Positions 16,702-27,155 of a DNA stretch of 64,000 bases are shown here, piece after piece. The stretch is taken from NCBI RefSeq assembly GCF_900176535.1, contig NZ_FWXT01000001.1, forward strand, positions 1,674,001-1,738,000, in the 5' to 3' direction. Under the pieces are notes generated by a model that saw nothing but the letters and a program-made list of their open reading frames with translations, had not been told where the DNA came from and did no database searches. The stretch's first letter is position 1, and each line of letters starts with the position of its first letter. This DNA comes from Pedobacter africanus (lineage in GTDB: Bacteria > Bacteroidota > Bacteroidia > Sphingobacteriales > Sphingobacteriaceae). The translations under genes and the position numbers were made by a program.

Positions 16702-18330
16702 ATGCTTAAAGGATTTTTTAACGTACCAACCCCTGTTAATGAGCCCATTCTGGGTTATGCCCCCGGAAGTAAAGAACGTGAATTGCTAATGGCCGCTATT
16801 GCCGATGCCCGTTCAAAACAAATTGAGATACCAATGCACATTGCAGGTAAGGAAGTACATACCGGCAATAAAGGAAAAGTTACTCCACCACACGATCACC
16901 AACATATACTTGGACAATTCAGTAAAGGAGATAAAACTCATGTATCGCAAGCTATTGACGCTGCTTTAGCTGCCAAAGCCGATTGGGAAAACCTGGCTTG
17001 GGAGCACCGTGCTGCAATCTTTTTGAAAGCTGCAGATTTAATTGCAGGTCCGTACCGTTATAAACTGAACGCTGCAACCATGCTGGGTCAAAGTAAAAAT
17101 GCCTATCAGGCAGAGATTGATTCAGCATGTGAGCTGATTGACTTTTTACGCTTTAATGTGAGCTATATGGCCGACATTTATAAGCAACAGCCTCCCGTAT
17201 CGCCAAAAGGATCATGGAACAGGGTTGAGCAACGCCCGCTTGAAGGTTTTGTGTTTGCCCTTACCCCATTTAACTTTACGGCCATCGCGGGCAACCTGCC
17301 AACATCTGCCGCCATGATGGGTAACGTAGTGGTCTGGAAACCGGCAAACACACAGATTTTTGCCGCCAACGTTTTAATGGAGATCTTTAAAGAAGCAGGC
17401 TTACCTGCAGGGGTAATTAACCTGGTTTACGTTTCAGGTCCGGATGCAGGTGAAGTAATTTTTAACCACCCTGATTTTGCAGGCATTCACTTTACAGGCT
17501 CTACCGGAGTATTCCAGAACATCTGGAAGACCATTGGAAACAACATTCATAAGTTCAAAACCTATCCACGCATTGTAGGCGAAACCGGTGGCAAGGATTT
17601 TATCCTGGTGCATGGCTCTGCTGAGGCTGAGGCTTCTAGTACAGCAATTATACGTGGCGCTTTTGAATACCAGGGACAGAAATGCTCTGCTGCTTCACGT
17701 GTGTATGTTGCCAAAAGCATCTGGCCAAAGGTAAAAGAGTTTATGCTGCGCGATCTGGCCACCTTTAAAATGGGCGGCACCGAAGATTTCAGCAATTTCA
17801 TTAACGCAGTTATCGACGAGAACTCATTTGATAAACTGGCCAAATACATCGATGAAGCCAAAAAAGATAAAGGGGTAGAGCTCATTGCAGGTGGTGGCTA
17901 CGATAAAACCAAAGGTTATTTTATTGAGCCTACTGTACTTGTGGTAGATGATCCTAAATATACCACTATGTGTGAAGAACTTTTTGGTCCGGTTTTGACG
18001 ATTTATGTATATGACGACAAAGACTTCGACAAAGTACTGAGCATTATTGATACCACTTCCATATACGCCTTAACAGGAGCTGTAATTGCGCAGGATCGTT
18101 ACGCCATTGAGAAAGCAACACATGCCCTTAGAAATGCCGCTGGTAACTTTTACATCAATGACAAATGTACAGGTGCAGTTGTTGGACAACAGCCTTTTGG
18201 TGGTGCAAGGGGTTCAGGAACCAACGATAAGGCGGGGTCTATGATCAATCTTTTGCGCTGGGTATCGCCACGTGCAATAAAAGAAACTTTCGATCCGCCA
18301 AAGGATTACAGGTACCCTTTCTTAGGTTAG
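16702..18330 (+). CDS. pruA: L-glutamate gamma-semialdehyde (1-pyrroline-5-carboxylate) dehydrogenase
   Basis: 542 residues, the typical length of the single-function P5C dehydrogenase. It oxidises glutamate semialdehyde to glutamate with NAD in proline and arginine breakdown. Visible are the NAD-fold FALTPFNFTAIAGNLP near 189-204, VVWKPA, the general-base motif GETGGKDF near 293 and the catalytic cysteine in QGQKCSAASRVYV near 328-340. The cytosolic fold and C-terminal ARGSGTNDKAGS motif are standard. No proline dehydrogenase lies beside it in the window. A repeated motif and a strong terminator follow the stop. Confidence 0.95.
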   Translation: MLKGFFNVPTPVNEPILGYAPGSKERELLMAAIADARSKQIEIPMHIAGKEVHTGNKGKVTPPHDHQHILGQFSKGDKTHVSQAIDAALAAKADWENLAWEHRAAIFLKAADLIAGPYRYKLNAATMLGQSKNAYQAEIDSACELIDFLRFNVSYMADIYKQQPPVSPKGSWNRVEQRPLEGFVFALTPFNFTAIAGNLPTSAAMMGNVVVWKPANTQIFAANVLMEIFKEAGLPAGVINLVYVSGPDAGEVIFNHPDFAGIHFTGSTGVFQNIWKTIGNNIHKFKTYPRIVGETGGKDFILVHGSAEAEASSTAIIRGAFEYQGQKCSAASRVYVAKSIWPKVKEFMLRDLATFKMGGTEDFSNFINAVIDENSFDKLAKYIDEAKKDKGVELIAGGGYDKTKGYFIEPTVLVVDDPKYTTMCEELFGPVLTIYVYDDKDFDKVLSIIDTTSIYALTGAVIAQDRYAIEKATHALRNAAGNFYINDKCTGAVVGQQPFGGARGSGTNDKAGSMINLLRWVSPRAIKETFDPPKDYRYPFLG

Positions 18331-18335
18331 CAAAC

Positions 18336-18371
18336 AACCGTTCTCAGAGAAGGTAATTTCCGGTTAAGCAG
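18336..18371 (+). repeat. 3'-flank repeat, copy after pruA
   Basis: Five bases after the pruA stop lies AACCGTTCTC-AGAGAAGGT-AATTT followed by CCGGTTAAGCAG. Its core is itself an inverted repeat (ACC.TTCTC / GAGAAGGT). A near-identical copy in opposite orientation stands at 18541-18577, with about 31 of 37 positions matching by eye. Confidence 0.75.
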
Positions 18372-18411
18372 GATGCAAATGGCAAAGCGCCGAATCCTGT
18401 TTAAATCTGAT

Positions 18412-18460
18412 TAAAAGCAGAAAAGCTCCGGGTGATGAACCCGGAGCTTTTCTGCTTTTA
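18412..18460. terminator. Strong bidirectional terminator between pruA and carbonic anhydrase genes
   Basis: A perfect 22-bp stem (arms 18412-18433 and 18439-18460, GC-rich core GCTCCGGGT) with a 5-nt loop and A/T-rich outer ends on both sides. It fits intrinsic termination of both convergent transcripts. Confidence 0.9.
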
Positions 18461-18540
18461 TTTAACGTTCTCTAAAACTTTCAATATGATTAAGCATTGT
18501 GATCGGCAAACCGTCTATTTAACAATCTTACTTGACTCCT

Positions 18541-18577
18541 CTGCTTAACCTGAAAATTACCTTCTCAGAGGATGGTT
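18541..18577 (-). repeat. 3'-flank repeat, copy after the carbonic anhydrase gene
   Basis: Read on the minus strand this is TAACCATCCTCTGAGAAGGT then AATTTTCAGGTTAAGCAG, beginning within the carbonic anhydrase stop codon. It is the inverted partner of 18336-18371 and related to 56797-56883. Confidence 0.75.
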
Positions 18578-19247
18578 ATTTTCCTGCATTCATTTTGAAC
18601 ACCGGCGAAATGTCATCGGCACTTGACGCACTTACCTGCATATCAGAGATCAATCCTGTTTTCAGGCTGTAAACCCAGGCATGAACGGAAAGTTCCTGTC
18701 CTGATGCCCATGCGTTCTGTACAATAGAAGTACTCATTACATTGGCTGCTCCTTCTATAGCATTCAGCTCAACCAAACGGTCAGCTCTTTTTTGCGGGTC
18801 TTTAATGGTCGACATTTCACGCTCATGTATACGGATCACGTCTTTGATGTTCCTTAACCAATTGTCAATTAAACCTACCTGTTTATCTCCCAATGCTGCA
18901 TTTACACCTCCGCAACCATAGTGGCCGCAAACGATGATATGTTTTACCTTAAGTACGTTTACCGAATAATCCAGCACACTTAACAAGTTCATATCCGTAT
19001 GTGTAACCACATTGGCGATGTTACGGTGTACAAAGATGTCGCCCGGCATCGTATTGGTGATCTGATTTGCAGGCACACGGCTATCTGAGCAGCCTATCCA
19101 CAATACAGGGGGGGCCTGACCGGCAGAAAGGCGGTCAAAAAACTGAGGGTCTTCTTTTAGGGTAGCTGCAACCCATTCTTTGTTTCCCTGTAATAAACTA
19201 TCGTAAGTAATATGTTCGTTATGTTGTTTTTCTAATTTAGCGCACAT
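18576..19247 (-). CDS. Beta-class carbonic anhydrase
   Basis: 223 residues. The zinc ligands of beta carbonic anhydrases are all visible: Cys53 in CSDSR (with the Asp55-Arg57 dyad), His109 and Cys112 in HYGCGG. It interconverts CO2 and bicarbonate in the cytoplasm. The gene starts five bases after the stop of a SulP-family transporter, so anhydrase and anion transporter are made together; the pair likely supplies bicarbonate, for example for the carboxylases (inference). The stop codon lies in a repeated 3' motif. Confidence 0.95.
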   Translation of the reverse strand: MCAKLEKQHNEHITYDSLLQGNKEWVAATLKEDPQFFDRLSAGQAPPVLWIGCSDSRVPANQITNTMPGDIFVHRNIANVVTHTDMNLLSVLDYSVNVLKVKHIIVCGHYGCGGVNAALGDKQVGLIDNWLRNIKDVIRIHEREMSTIKDPQKRADRLVELNAIEGAANVMSTSIVQNAWASGQELSVHAWVYSLKTGLISDMQVSASSADDISPVFKMNAGK

Positions 19248-19252
19248 AATAT

Positions 19253-20857
19253 TTAATTGTTAATTTCTTCTATGACTTTGTGATTTAATTTTGGCACAAT
19301 ATACTGCGCCTTAACATTTTCGAGCGTTACAATAATACCTTTGGTATAGGCATTATGTTTGTAATTAAAAATAGTTTCCAAAACATCGGGATCTATGTAC
19401 CTCGAGTTTGTTCCATCAATAATTACATTGGTTTCTTTCGGAATTTTGTTCAGCACTACCTGTATAGCAGCTTTGTTAAGGAAAGATACTTCCTCTGCCA
19501 GTTTAATTCGTATGTTTTTCTTGTTGCCTTCTTCCTGGATTTTGTAGAAGAACGGATTACGCATATTGGTACGCAACAGGTAAAATACAGAGATCAGCAT
19601 ACCTATGGCCACTCCTTTTAAAAGGTCGGTAAGCAATACCGCAACAATGGTAACCACAAACGGGATAAACTGGTCCCACCCTTTATGGTACATGTGCTTA
19701 AATAAAGCTATTCTAGTTAATTTATAACCTGTTACCAATAATATAGCTGCTAAACATGCCAAAGGTATCATATTTATCAGACCTGGAATAAAAAGTAGCG
19801 ATAAAAGTAACCAGGTTCCGTGAAAGATTGCAGACATCTTGGTCCGCCCACCTGCGTTAACATTGGCCGAACTGCGGACAATAACCGAAGTCATAGGCAA
19901 ACCACCTAACATCCCGCTCACCATATTTCCCGCACCCTGGGCCATCAGTTCCCTGTTGGTAGGTGATACCCGTTTGATCGGATCTATTTTATCGATAGCC
20001 TCAATGCTAAGCAGGGTTTCCAAACTGGCTACAACAGCAATGGTTGCCGCCACGACCCATACCTTACCGTTGGTAAGCTGAGAAAAATCAGGAGTGGTAA
20101 ACAGCCCCATAAACTCCGACCAGCCATTGACTACCGGAATGGCCACCATCTGCTCGTCTTTAAGTGCGTAACCTGTACCCTGAAAAGCCAGTGTTAAACC
20201 GATACCCAATATCACTACAATAAGTGGTGCAGGGATGAGACTTAATTTTTTAAACTTAGGCCACAGTAACAATACACCAATCGACAAGGCACTGATCACT
20301 ATAGCAGCCACACTGAAATGGTTCAGGGCACCACTTATAGCCGAGAATGTGTTTTCATGATCTTTCTGAAAAAAACTTTCATCGCCAAAAAAATCAGAAT
20401 CCACTCCCAGGGCATGTGGAGTTTGCTTCAGTATCAATGTCAAACCAATAGCAGCCAGCATCCCTTCAATTACACTTGAAGGAAAGTAGTTGCCAATGGT
20501 CCCCCCTTTTAATAAACCAAGGATCAGCTGCATGGCCCCGGCCAATACTACGGCCAATAAAAAAATCTGGTATCCACCCAATTGCCCTATAGCACCCAAA
20601 ACTATTGCAGTAAGCCCCGCCGCCGGCCCGCTTACACTTAATTGTGAACCGCTTAAACTAGCTACCACAATACCACCTACCACACCGGTAATCAGACCGG
20701 CAAATAAGGGAGCGCCGGATGCCAGCGCAATACCCAGACAGAGGGGCAGCGCAACCAGGAATACCACTATACTGGCGGGCAAATCCTTCTTTAAATTCTT
20801 TTTTAAAATATACTTCTTCACTTCCAGTCTCGAAAAGACTGAGTTTCCACTTTGCAT
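19253..20857 (-). CDS. SulP-family inorganic anion transporter with STAS domain
   Basis: 534 residues. About 10-14 hydrophobic segments span residues 25-430, starting with DLPASIVVFLVALPLCLGIALASGAP split over the first helix, followed by a cytoplasmic STAS domain at about 445-530 (NVIIDGTNSRYIDPDVLETI). SulP proteins carry sulfate, bicarbonate or other anions. Direct linkage to a beta carbonic anhydrase five bases downstream makes bicarbonate the most likely substrate (inference), as in other SulP-anhydrase pairs or fusions. ATG at 20857 gives the longest plausible N-terminus; MQSGNSVFSRLEVKKYILKK precedes the first helix. Confidence 0.9.
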   Translation of the reverse strand: MQSGNSVFSRLEVKKYILKKNLKKDLPASIVVFLVALPLCLGIALASGAPLFAGLITGVVGGIVVASLSGSQLSVSGPAAGLTAIVLGAIGQLGGYQIFLLAVVLAGAMQLILGLLKGGTIGNYFPSSVIEGMLAAIGLTLILKQTPHALGVDSDFFGDESFFQKDHENTFSAISGALNHFSVAAIVISALSIGVLLLWPKFKKLSLIPAPLIVVILGIGLTLAFQGTGYALKDEQMVAIPVVNGWSEFMGLFTTPDFSQLTNGKVWVVAATIAVVASLETLLSIEAIDKIDPIKRVSPTNRELMAQGAGNMVSGMLGGLPMTSVIVRSSANVNAGGRTKMSAIFHGTWLLLSLLFIPGLINMIPLACLAAILLVTGYKLTRIALFKHMYHKGWDQFIPFVVTIVAVLLTDLLKGVAIGMLISVFYLLRTNMRNPFFYKIQEEGNKKNIRIKLAEEVSFLNKAAIQVVLNKIPKETNVIIDGTNSRYIDPDVLETIFNYKHNAYTKGIIVTLENVKAQYIVPKLNHKVIEEINN

Positions 20858-20940
20858 AAAACTATGTTTTAATGTTCTAACTAATTTCTAAAAAACGTAC
20901 AACAATTCGTGCTGATGCGGGAACGTCATACCTGTAAAAA

Positions 20941-21279
20941 TTAGCAGCGGTTGGGAGGCGGTGTAGGTACAGATGGGTGGAAAGGATCTACATACCGTTT
21001 AAAGTGATCAATAAAACTGTTATTAATTCCAAAATGACTGAGTACAGCTGAAAAACTGTAATCATAATGCAGGTCAATCTTATAATCGCAAAGCTTTACT
21101 TTTGCTTTACCACTATCGCCGTCAGCACTATGCTCTACTTCGATCTGCATGATCACAGCATTCATGATCTCTTTATCAATATGATTAAAAAACACTGGGG
21201 CACCGGAAATTACCATCTTTGCAGAAAAGATGCCCAAAAAGGCAATAATGATCAACAAACGGTATTTTCTTAAAAACAT
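20941..21279 (-). CDS. Small membrane-anchored hypothetical protein
   Basis: 112 residues: one N-terminal hydrophobic helix at about 7-25 (LLIIIAFLGIFSAKMVI), then a soluble region of about 85 residues ending in a proline-rich tail (HPSVPTPPPNRC). No family is recognised. It lies 83 bp upstream of the SulP gene on the same strand and could be co-transcribed with it; the divergent porin gene is on the other side. Translation is supported only by frame length, start context and the coherent signal-anchor. Confidence 0.55.
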   Translation of the reverse strand: MFLRKYRLLIIIAFLGIFSAKMVISGAPVFFNHIDKEIMNAVIMQIEVEHSADGDSGKAKVKLCDYKIDLHYDYSFSAVLSHFGINNSFIDHFKRYVDPFHPSVPTPPPNRC

Positions 21280-21486
21280 TTAATAACTGTGTGTGTGTTT
21301 TTTGATTCAATTTTTTCAAAAATAAGGCCAAAATATCCTAACAAACAAATTGTCATGTAATAAAAATGTAATTTAGTTGTTATCAAACCCTGTACTGGTG
21401 CTACTTGAATTTAAATAAACTTGCTTGTTATAGGAAAACGAAGCATTAAACGTATTTTAGCCCCTTTAAATATTTTACCTGCTTTT

Positions 21487-22722
21487 ATGAAATTAATACC
21501 CTTAGGTCTGCTTCTTCTATGCGCTGTTTTTACTTTTGCACAAAGCAATAATGCACCCTCAACCTATGATACGCACGAGATTGCCATAACAGGATACCTG
21601 CAGACACAGTATCAAAGAGCACAATCGGCCGGTATACTGTCCTTTTCCGGCGGAGATTTTGCAAAAAACTCTAAAGATCGCTTTATGATCCGCAGGGGAA
21701 GGTTAAAAATAGACCGGGCCGATAAGTATTCAAGTATCGTTTTTCAGATTGATGCCACACAAAACGGCGTACAACTCATGGATGCCTTCATACAATTGCA
21801 CAGACCCACTTCAAAGGCGCTGTTATTTACAGCAGGATTGTTTAACCGCCCTTTCGGACATTCAATTGTTTATTCTTCAGGCTACAGGGACTTTCCCGAA
21901 AGGGCAAGGGTATTTCAAACTTTAATGCCCCGTGAAAGGGACCTGGGTGCAATGCTTACTTTCAGGCCCGACGGCAAATTTCATTTCCTTACCGCCGAAG
22001 TTGCCGTAATAAATGGCAGCGGCCATTCGGCCAGGGATTATGATTCCAAAAAAGACATTGTCGGCAACCTGGGTTTTAAATTTGACAGTCTGGCTAATAA
22101 AAAACTACATATCGGATTTGGCGGATCCATTTACCAGGGCTCTGTACGCTCTGATACAGAAAGTTATTTTAGCAGTAACAGCAGTGGTTTCGTTAAAAAC
22201 ACGAGCCCTGATTATGTAGACTGGAATGCCAAACGCAATTATTACGGAGGAAACCTGCAGCTACAGTACGACAATACTTTTGGAACCACCCTTTTTAAAG
22301 CTGAATACATCGCCGGTACACAACCAGGTGTAGCCAGTTCGTCCAGTATAACTGGGCCTGTTGCCAGCCAGAGCTTTGCAGCCCAGCCTGCTACCGACCT
22401 TTATTTACGCCCCTTTTCGGGTTATTATTTATGGCTAACCCAACAGATCGCAAAAAGCAGGTTTACTGCACTCTTGGCCTATGACTCTTATGACCCGAAC
22501 AGTGACCTCAAAGAGACACAGATTGGCGCACCGGGAAGCAATACCACTGCAGGCGATATCAAGTTCAACACCTTAGGCTATGGCATGGCCTGCCTCATCA
22601 ATTCAAGGATGAAATTAACGGTTTACAATGAGCATGTAGTAAACGATCCAACCCAGCTGGCAGGCTATCTCGAAGATCTGAAAGATGATGTATTTACTGT
22701 CAGGTTGCAATACCGCTGGTAA
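21487..22722 (+). CDS. Outer-membrane porin, OprO/OprP-like
   Basis: ATG 21487 is chosen over the TTG at 21421 because it begins a proper signal peptide (MKLIPLGLLLLCAVFTFAQ). The mature part of about 390 residues has the pattern of phosphate-selective OprO/P-type barrels: GYLQTQYQRAQS, FMIRRGRLKIDRADKYS, FNRPFG and a terminal aromatic strand ending RLQYRW. It probably allows small anions across the outer membrane; nearness to an anion transporter and carbonic anhydrase on the opposite strand is suggestive only. Ligand not determined from sequence. Confidence 0.8.
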   Translation: MKLIPLGLLLLCAVFTFAQSNNAPSTYDTHEIAITGYLQTQYQRAQSAGILSFSGGDFAKNSKDRFMIRRGRLKIDRADKYSSIVFQIDATQNGVQLMDAFIQLHRPTSKALLFTAGLFNRPFGHSIVYSSGYRDFPERARVFQTLMPRERDLGAMLTFRPDGKFHFLTAEVAVINGSGHSARDYDSKKDIVGNLGFKFDSLANKKLHIGFGGSIYQGSVRSDTESYFSSNSSGFVKNTSPDYVDWNAKRNYYGGNLQLQYDNTFGTTLFKAEYIAGTQPGVASSSSITGPVASQSFAAQPATDLYLRPFSGYYLWLTQQIAKSRFTALLAYDSYDPNSDLKETQIGAPGSNTTAGDIKFNTLGYGMACLINSRMKLTVYNEHVVNDPTQLAGYLEDLKDDVFTVRLQYRW

Positions 22723-22757
22723 CGATATATTTATGATATTTGACAAAATCATTTTAA

Positions 22758-24298
<1,541 letters not shown>

Positions 24299-24299
<1 letters not shown>

Positions 24300-25462
24300 T
24301 GCAGCTTAGTCGTACCGATGTCTTATTGATGGCCTTTTGTACGGGGCTTATTGTGGCGAACATCTATTATTGCCAGCCCCTTGTGATACTTGTAGCGCGC
24401 GAGTTCCACCTCAGTGAAAGTTATGCCGGCAGGATCACTTACCTGACGCAAGCAGGTTATGCACTGGGCTTATTTTTACTCGTGCCGTTGGGCGATATGT
24501 TTGAACGCCGCAAGCAAATCCTGATGATTACCGGTCTGGCCGTAGGCGCATTGCTGCTTGCAGCCTTTTCGCATACCTTTTTACTGCTGCAAATTGCGTG
24601 TGTACTGATTGGCGCAAGTTCCATCATCCCACAACTCATTTTGCCTATGGCTGCTAACCTTACTTCTGATGAGAAAAGAGGCCCTACCATTGGTATTATC
24701 ATGAGCGGATTACTGATCGGCATCCTCGCTTCACGGGCAGTAAGCGGAAGCATAGGCTTTTTATGGGGCTGGCGGACCATGTATTTTATTGCTGCCGGCA
24801 TCTGCTTTCTGCTGCTCTTGTTGATGGCCAAACGTTTTCCCCTAAGCAAACCCACATTTACAGGCTCGTATGGCACACTGATGTCATCCATGTGGGGTTA
24901 CATCAAAACGCAACCGGTACTGCGAGAGGCTTCCATCATTAACTTTCTGGCCTTCGCTATCCTTAGCGCATTCTGGACAACGATGGTATTGTTTCTGGCC
25001 AATCCCCCTTTTAATTTTCAAACCCTGCAGATTGGTTTATTCGGAATTGCAGGTGCGGCCGGTGCCCTCGCAGCCCCTTTGGTAGGTAAATTGAGCAGCG
25101 GACAAAACCCAAGGAAAAATCTACTGACCGGTCTCCTCCTGCAGCTCATTAGTATTGCGGCTTTCTATTTCACCGGAAGTCAGCTCTACTTTTTTATAGC
25201 CGGAATTATCTTAATAGATATCGGCCAGCAAGCCATACACGTTACCAATCAGACCAGGATATACACCTTGGTCCCGGAAGCGAGGAACCGACTGAATACC
25301 ATTTTTATGTCGGTGAGCTTTGTAGGTGCCTCTGTTGGCTCAGCTTTCGGATTGTGGTTATGGGAAAATGGGCAATGGACTTTGTTCTGCCTGGGGACCA
25401 GCCTGGTGGTGATCCTAAACATACTGATCTATAATTTCTACAGCCATAAAATAAAACCTTGA
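24299..25462 (+). CDS. Major facilitator superfamily transporter
   Basis: 387 residues with 12 predicted membrane helices and the MFS cytoplasmic loop signature between helices 2 and 3 (GDMFERRKQILM near 62-73). The N-terminal LIVANIYYCQPLVILVARE motif resembles a drug/metabolite efflux branch of MFS. It overlaps the carboxylase gene by one base and the GNAT gene by one base (TGATG), so the three are translated as a unit. The substrate cannot be told. Confidence 0.9.
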
Positions 25463-25884
25463 TGATGCACAAAGTCCGGATTCAGCAGATCAGCTTTGAT
25501 TTAACCTGGCGCATCAGACATGAAGTGATGTACCCTAACCTTCCTTTTGACAGTATTAAACTGGACAACGACAAAGAAGGTACCCATTTTGGCTTGTATA
25601 TTGACAACAAACTAACTGCTGTAGTTTCACTGTTCCATAAAAACGACAGTTATCAGTTCAGAAAATTTGCGACAATTGTTGCTGCGCAAGGCAAAGGCTT
25701 CGGGACTCAGTTGCTTGAGCACATCATATCTTATGTGAAAAATGCGGGTGGTAAAAAATTGTGGTGCAATGCCCGTGTTTCGGCAACGGGCTTTTACAGC
25801 AAATTTGGTTTTGCAACAACCCGGCAAACCAGTGTAAGTAACGGAATTGACTTTGTCATTATGGAGTTACAACTGAACAATTAG
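25462..25884 (+). CDS. GNAT-family N-acetyltransferase
   Basis: About 140 residues of the GNAT acetyl-CoA fold: the acetyl-CoA loop reads AAQGKGFGTQLLEHI (near 76-90), followed by KLWCNARVSATGFYSKFGF, the usual beta-bulge and helix. I prefer ATG 25462, overlapping the MFS stop, to the in-frame TTG at 25459. Small-molecule or protein acetylation is expected; substrate unknown. It is the last gene of the carboxylase-MFS-GNAT unit. Confidence 0.85.
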   Translation: MMHKVRIQQISFDLTWRIRHEVMYPNLPFDSIKLDNDKEGTHFGLYIDNKLTAVVSLFHKNDSYQFRKFATIVAAQGKGFGTQLLEHIISYVKNAGGKKLWCNARVSATGFYSKFGFATTRQTSVSNGIDFVIMELQLNN

Positions 25885-25907
25885 ACTCAGGGTTAACACC
25901 CGATTTA

Positions 25908-25915
25908 TATATTTG
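25908..25915 (+). promoter_or_regulatory. Candidate -7 element for the M42 peptidase gene
   Basis: TATATTTG matches TAnnTTTG, 20 nt before the ATG at 25936; no clear -33 TTTG is found. Confidence 0.35.
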
Positions 25916-25935
25916 CTTAGATTAAAAATAAAATA

Positions 25936-27054
25936 ATGGCTAAAAAGAAAGACGACAAACAGAATCATGTTTCTGTGGTTACTAAAAAATCGCTCCAGTT
26001 TTTTGAAGAATATATCAATAATCCATCCCCTACCGGATTTGAATACCCAGGCCAGAAATTATGGCTCGACTATTTAAAACCTTATATAGATGAGAGCTTT
26101 ATAGATAATTATGGTACCGCCGTGGGTGTAATTAACCCTAAAGCAGAATTTAAAGTAGTTATTGAAGCCCACGCTGATGAAATTTCCTGGTTCGTTAATT
26201 ACATTACCGCCGATGGACTGATCTATGTAATCCGCAACGGTGGCTCCGACCACCAGATTGCCCCTTCTAAACGGGTAAATATACACACAGATAAAGGAAT
26301 GGTTAAAGCCTTATTTGGCTGGCCTGCCATCCATACCCGCAACGGCGGAGAAAAAGAAGAAGCCCCTGCACTGAAAAATATATTTCTGGATTGCGGCTGT
26401 ACCAGCAAGGAAGAGGTAGAAAAGCTGGGCATACACGTGGGTTGTGTGATTACCTATGAAGATGAATTTATGGTGCTCAACAACCGTTACTATGTAGGGA
26501 GGGCGCTCGACAACAGAGCCGGTGGTTTTATGATCGCCGAAGTAGCCCGTTTGCTTAAAGAAAACAAAAAGAAACTTCCTTTTGGCTTATATATCGTAAA
26601 TTCCGTACAGGAAGAAATCGGACTTCGCGGTGCAGAAATGATCGCCGACAGGATTAAACCTCATGTAGCTATTGTTACCGATGTAACCCACGATACCACT
26701 ACCCCAATGATCAATAAGATCACTCAGGGTGATCTTGCCTGCGGTAAAGGACCTGTGGTTTCCTATGCGCCAGCTGTTCAAACCAATCTAAACAAGCTGC
26801 TGATCGAAACCGCTGAGAAAAACAACATTCCTTTTCAGCGCCAGGCATCTTCACGTTCAACCGGAACAGATACAGATGCATTCGCTTACTCCAACGGTGG
26901 AGTTCCTTCTGCACTGATCTCCCTGCCCCTACGCTATATGCATACCACGGTAGAAATGATACATAAGGAAGATGTAGACAATGTCATCAGCCTGATCTAC
27001 CACTCCCTGCTAAACATAAAGAAAGATCACGATTTCAGATATTCAAATTCATAA
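25936..27054 (+). CDS. M42-family metallopeptidase (glutamyl/deblocking aminopeptidase type)
   Basis: 372 residues of the M42 dinuclear-metal aminopeptidases, which form large dodecameric cytosolic cages. The metal-site blocks are present in order: EAHADEISW (His79), GRALDNRAGG, VNSVQEEIGLRGA (catalytic Glu pair), VTDVTHDTT and the last ligand in LRYMHTTVEM. It has a Lys-rich start but no signal peptide. A strong terminator follows, so it is probably transcribed alone. Exact peptide preference is not visible. Confidence 0.92.
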   Translation: MAKKKDDKQNHVSVVTKKSLQFFEEYINNPSPTGFEYPGQKLWLDYLKPYIDESFIDNYGTAVGVINPKAEFKVVIEAHADEISWFVNYITADGLIYVIRNGGSDHQIAPSKRVNIHTDKGMVKALFGWPAIHTRNGGEKEEAPALKNIFLDCGCTSKEEVEKLGIHVGCVITYEDEFMVLNNRYYVGRALDNRAGGFMIAEVARLLKENKKKLPFGLYIVNSVQEEIGLRGAEMIADRIKPHVAIVTDVTHDTTTPMINKITQGDLACGKGPVVSYAPAVQTNLNKLLIETAEKNNIPFQRQASSRSTGTDTDAFAYSNGGVPSALISLPLRYMHTTVEMIHKEDVDNVISLIYHSLLNIKKDHDFRYSNS

Positions 27055-27061
27055 TTGACTT

Positions 27062-27099
27062 AAAGGCCTGCTACCATCACCAGCAGGCCTTTATTTTTT
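27062..27099 (+). terminator. Intrinsic terminator after the M42 peptidase gene
   Basis: AAAGGCCTGCT and AGCAGGCCTTT form a perfect 11-bp stem with a 9-nt loop, followed by ATTTTTT. Confidence 0.9.
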
Positions 27100-27155
27100 A
27101 AAACCCAGTGCTTTTGTTACTTTTATAATTCTTCGTACACAAAAACATTTTACTC

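Noticed and set aside
21421..21486. Upstream TTG start for the porin
   Set aside because: Same reason: ATG 21487 begins a clean signal peptide.
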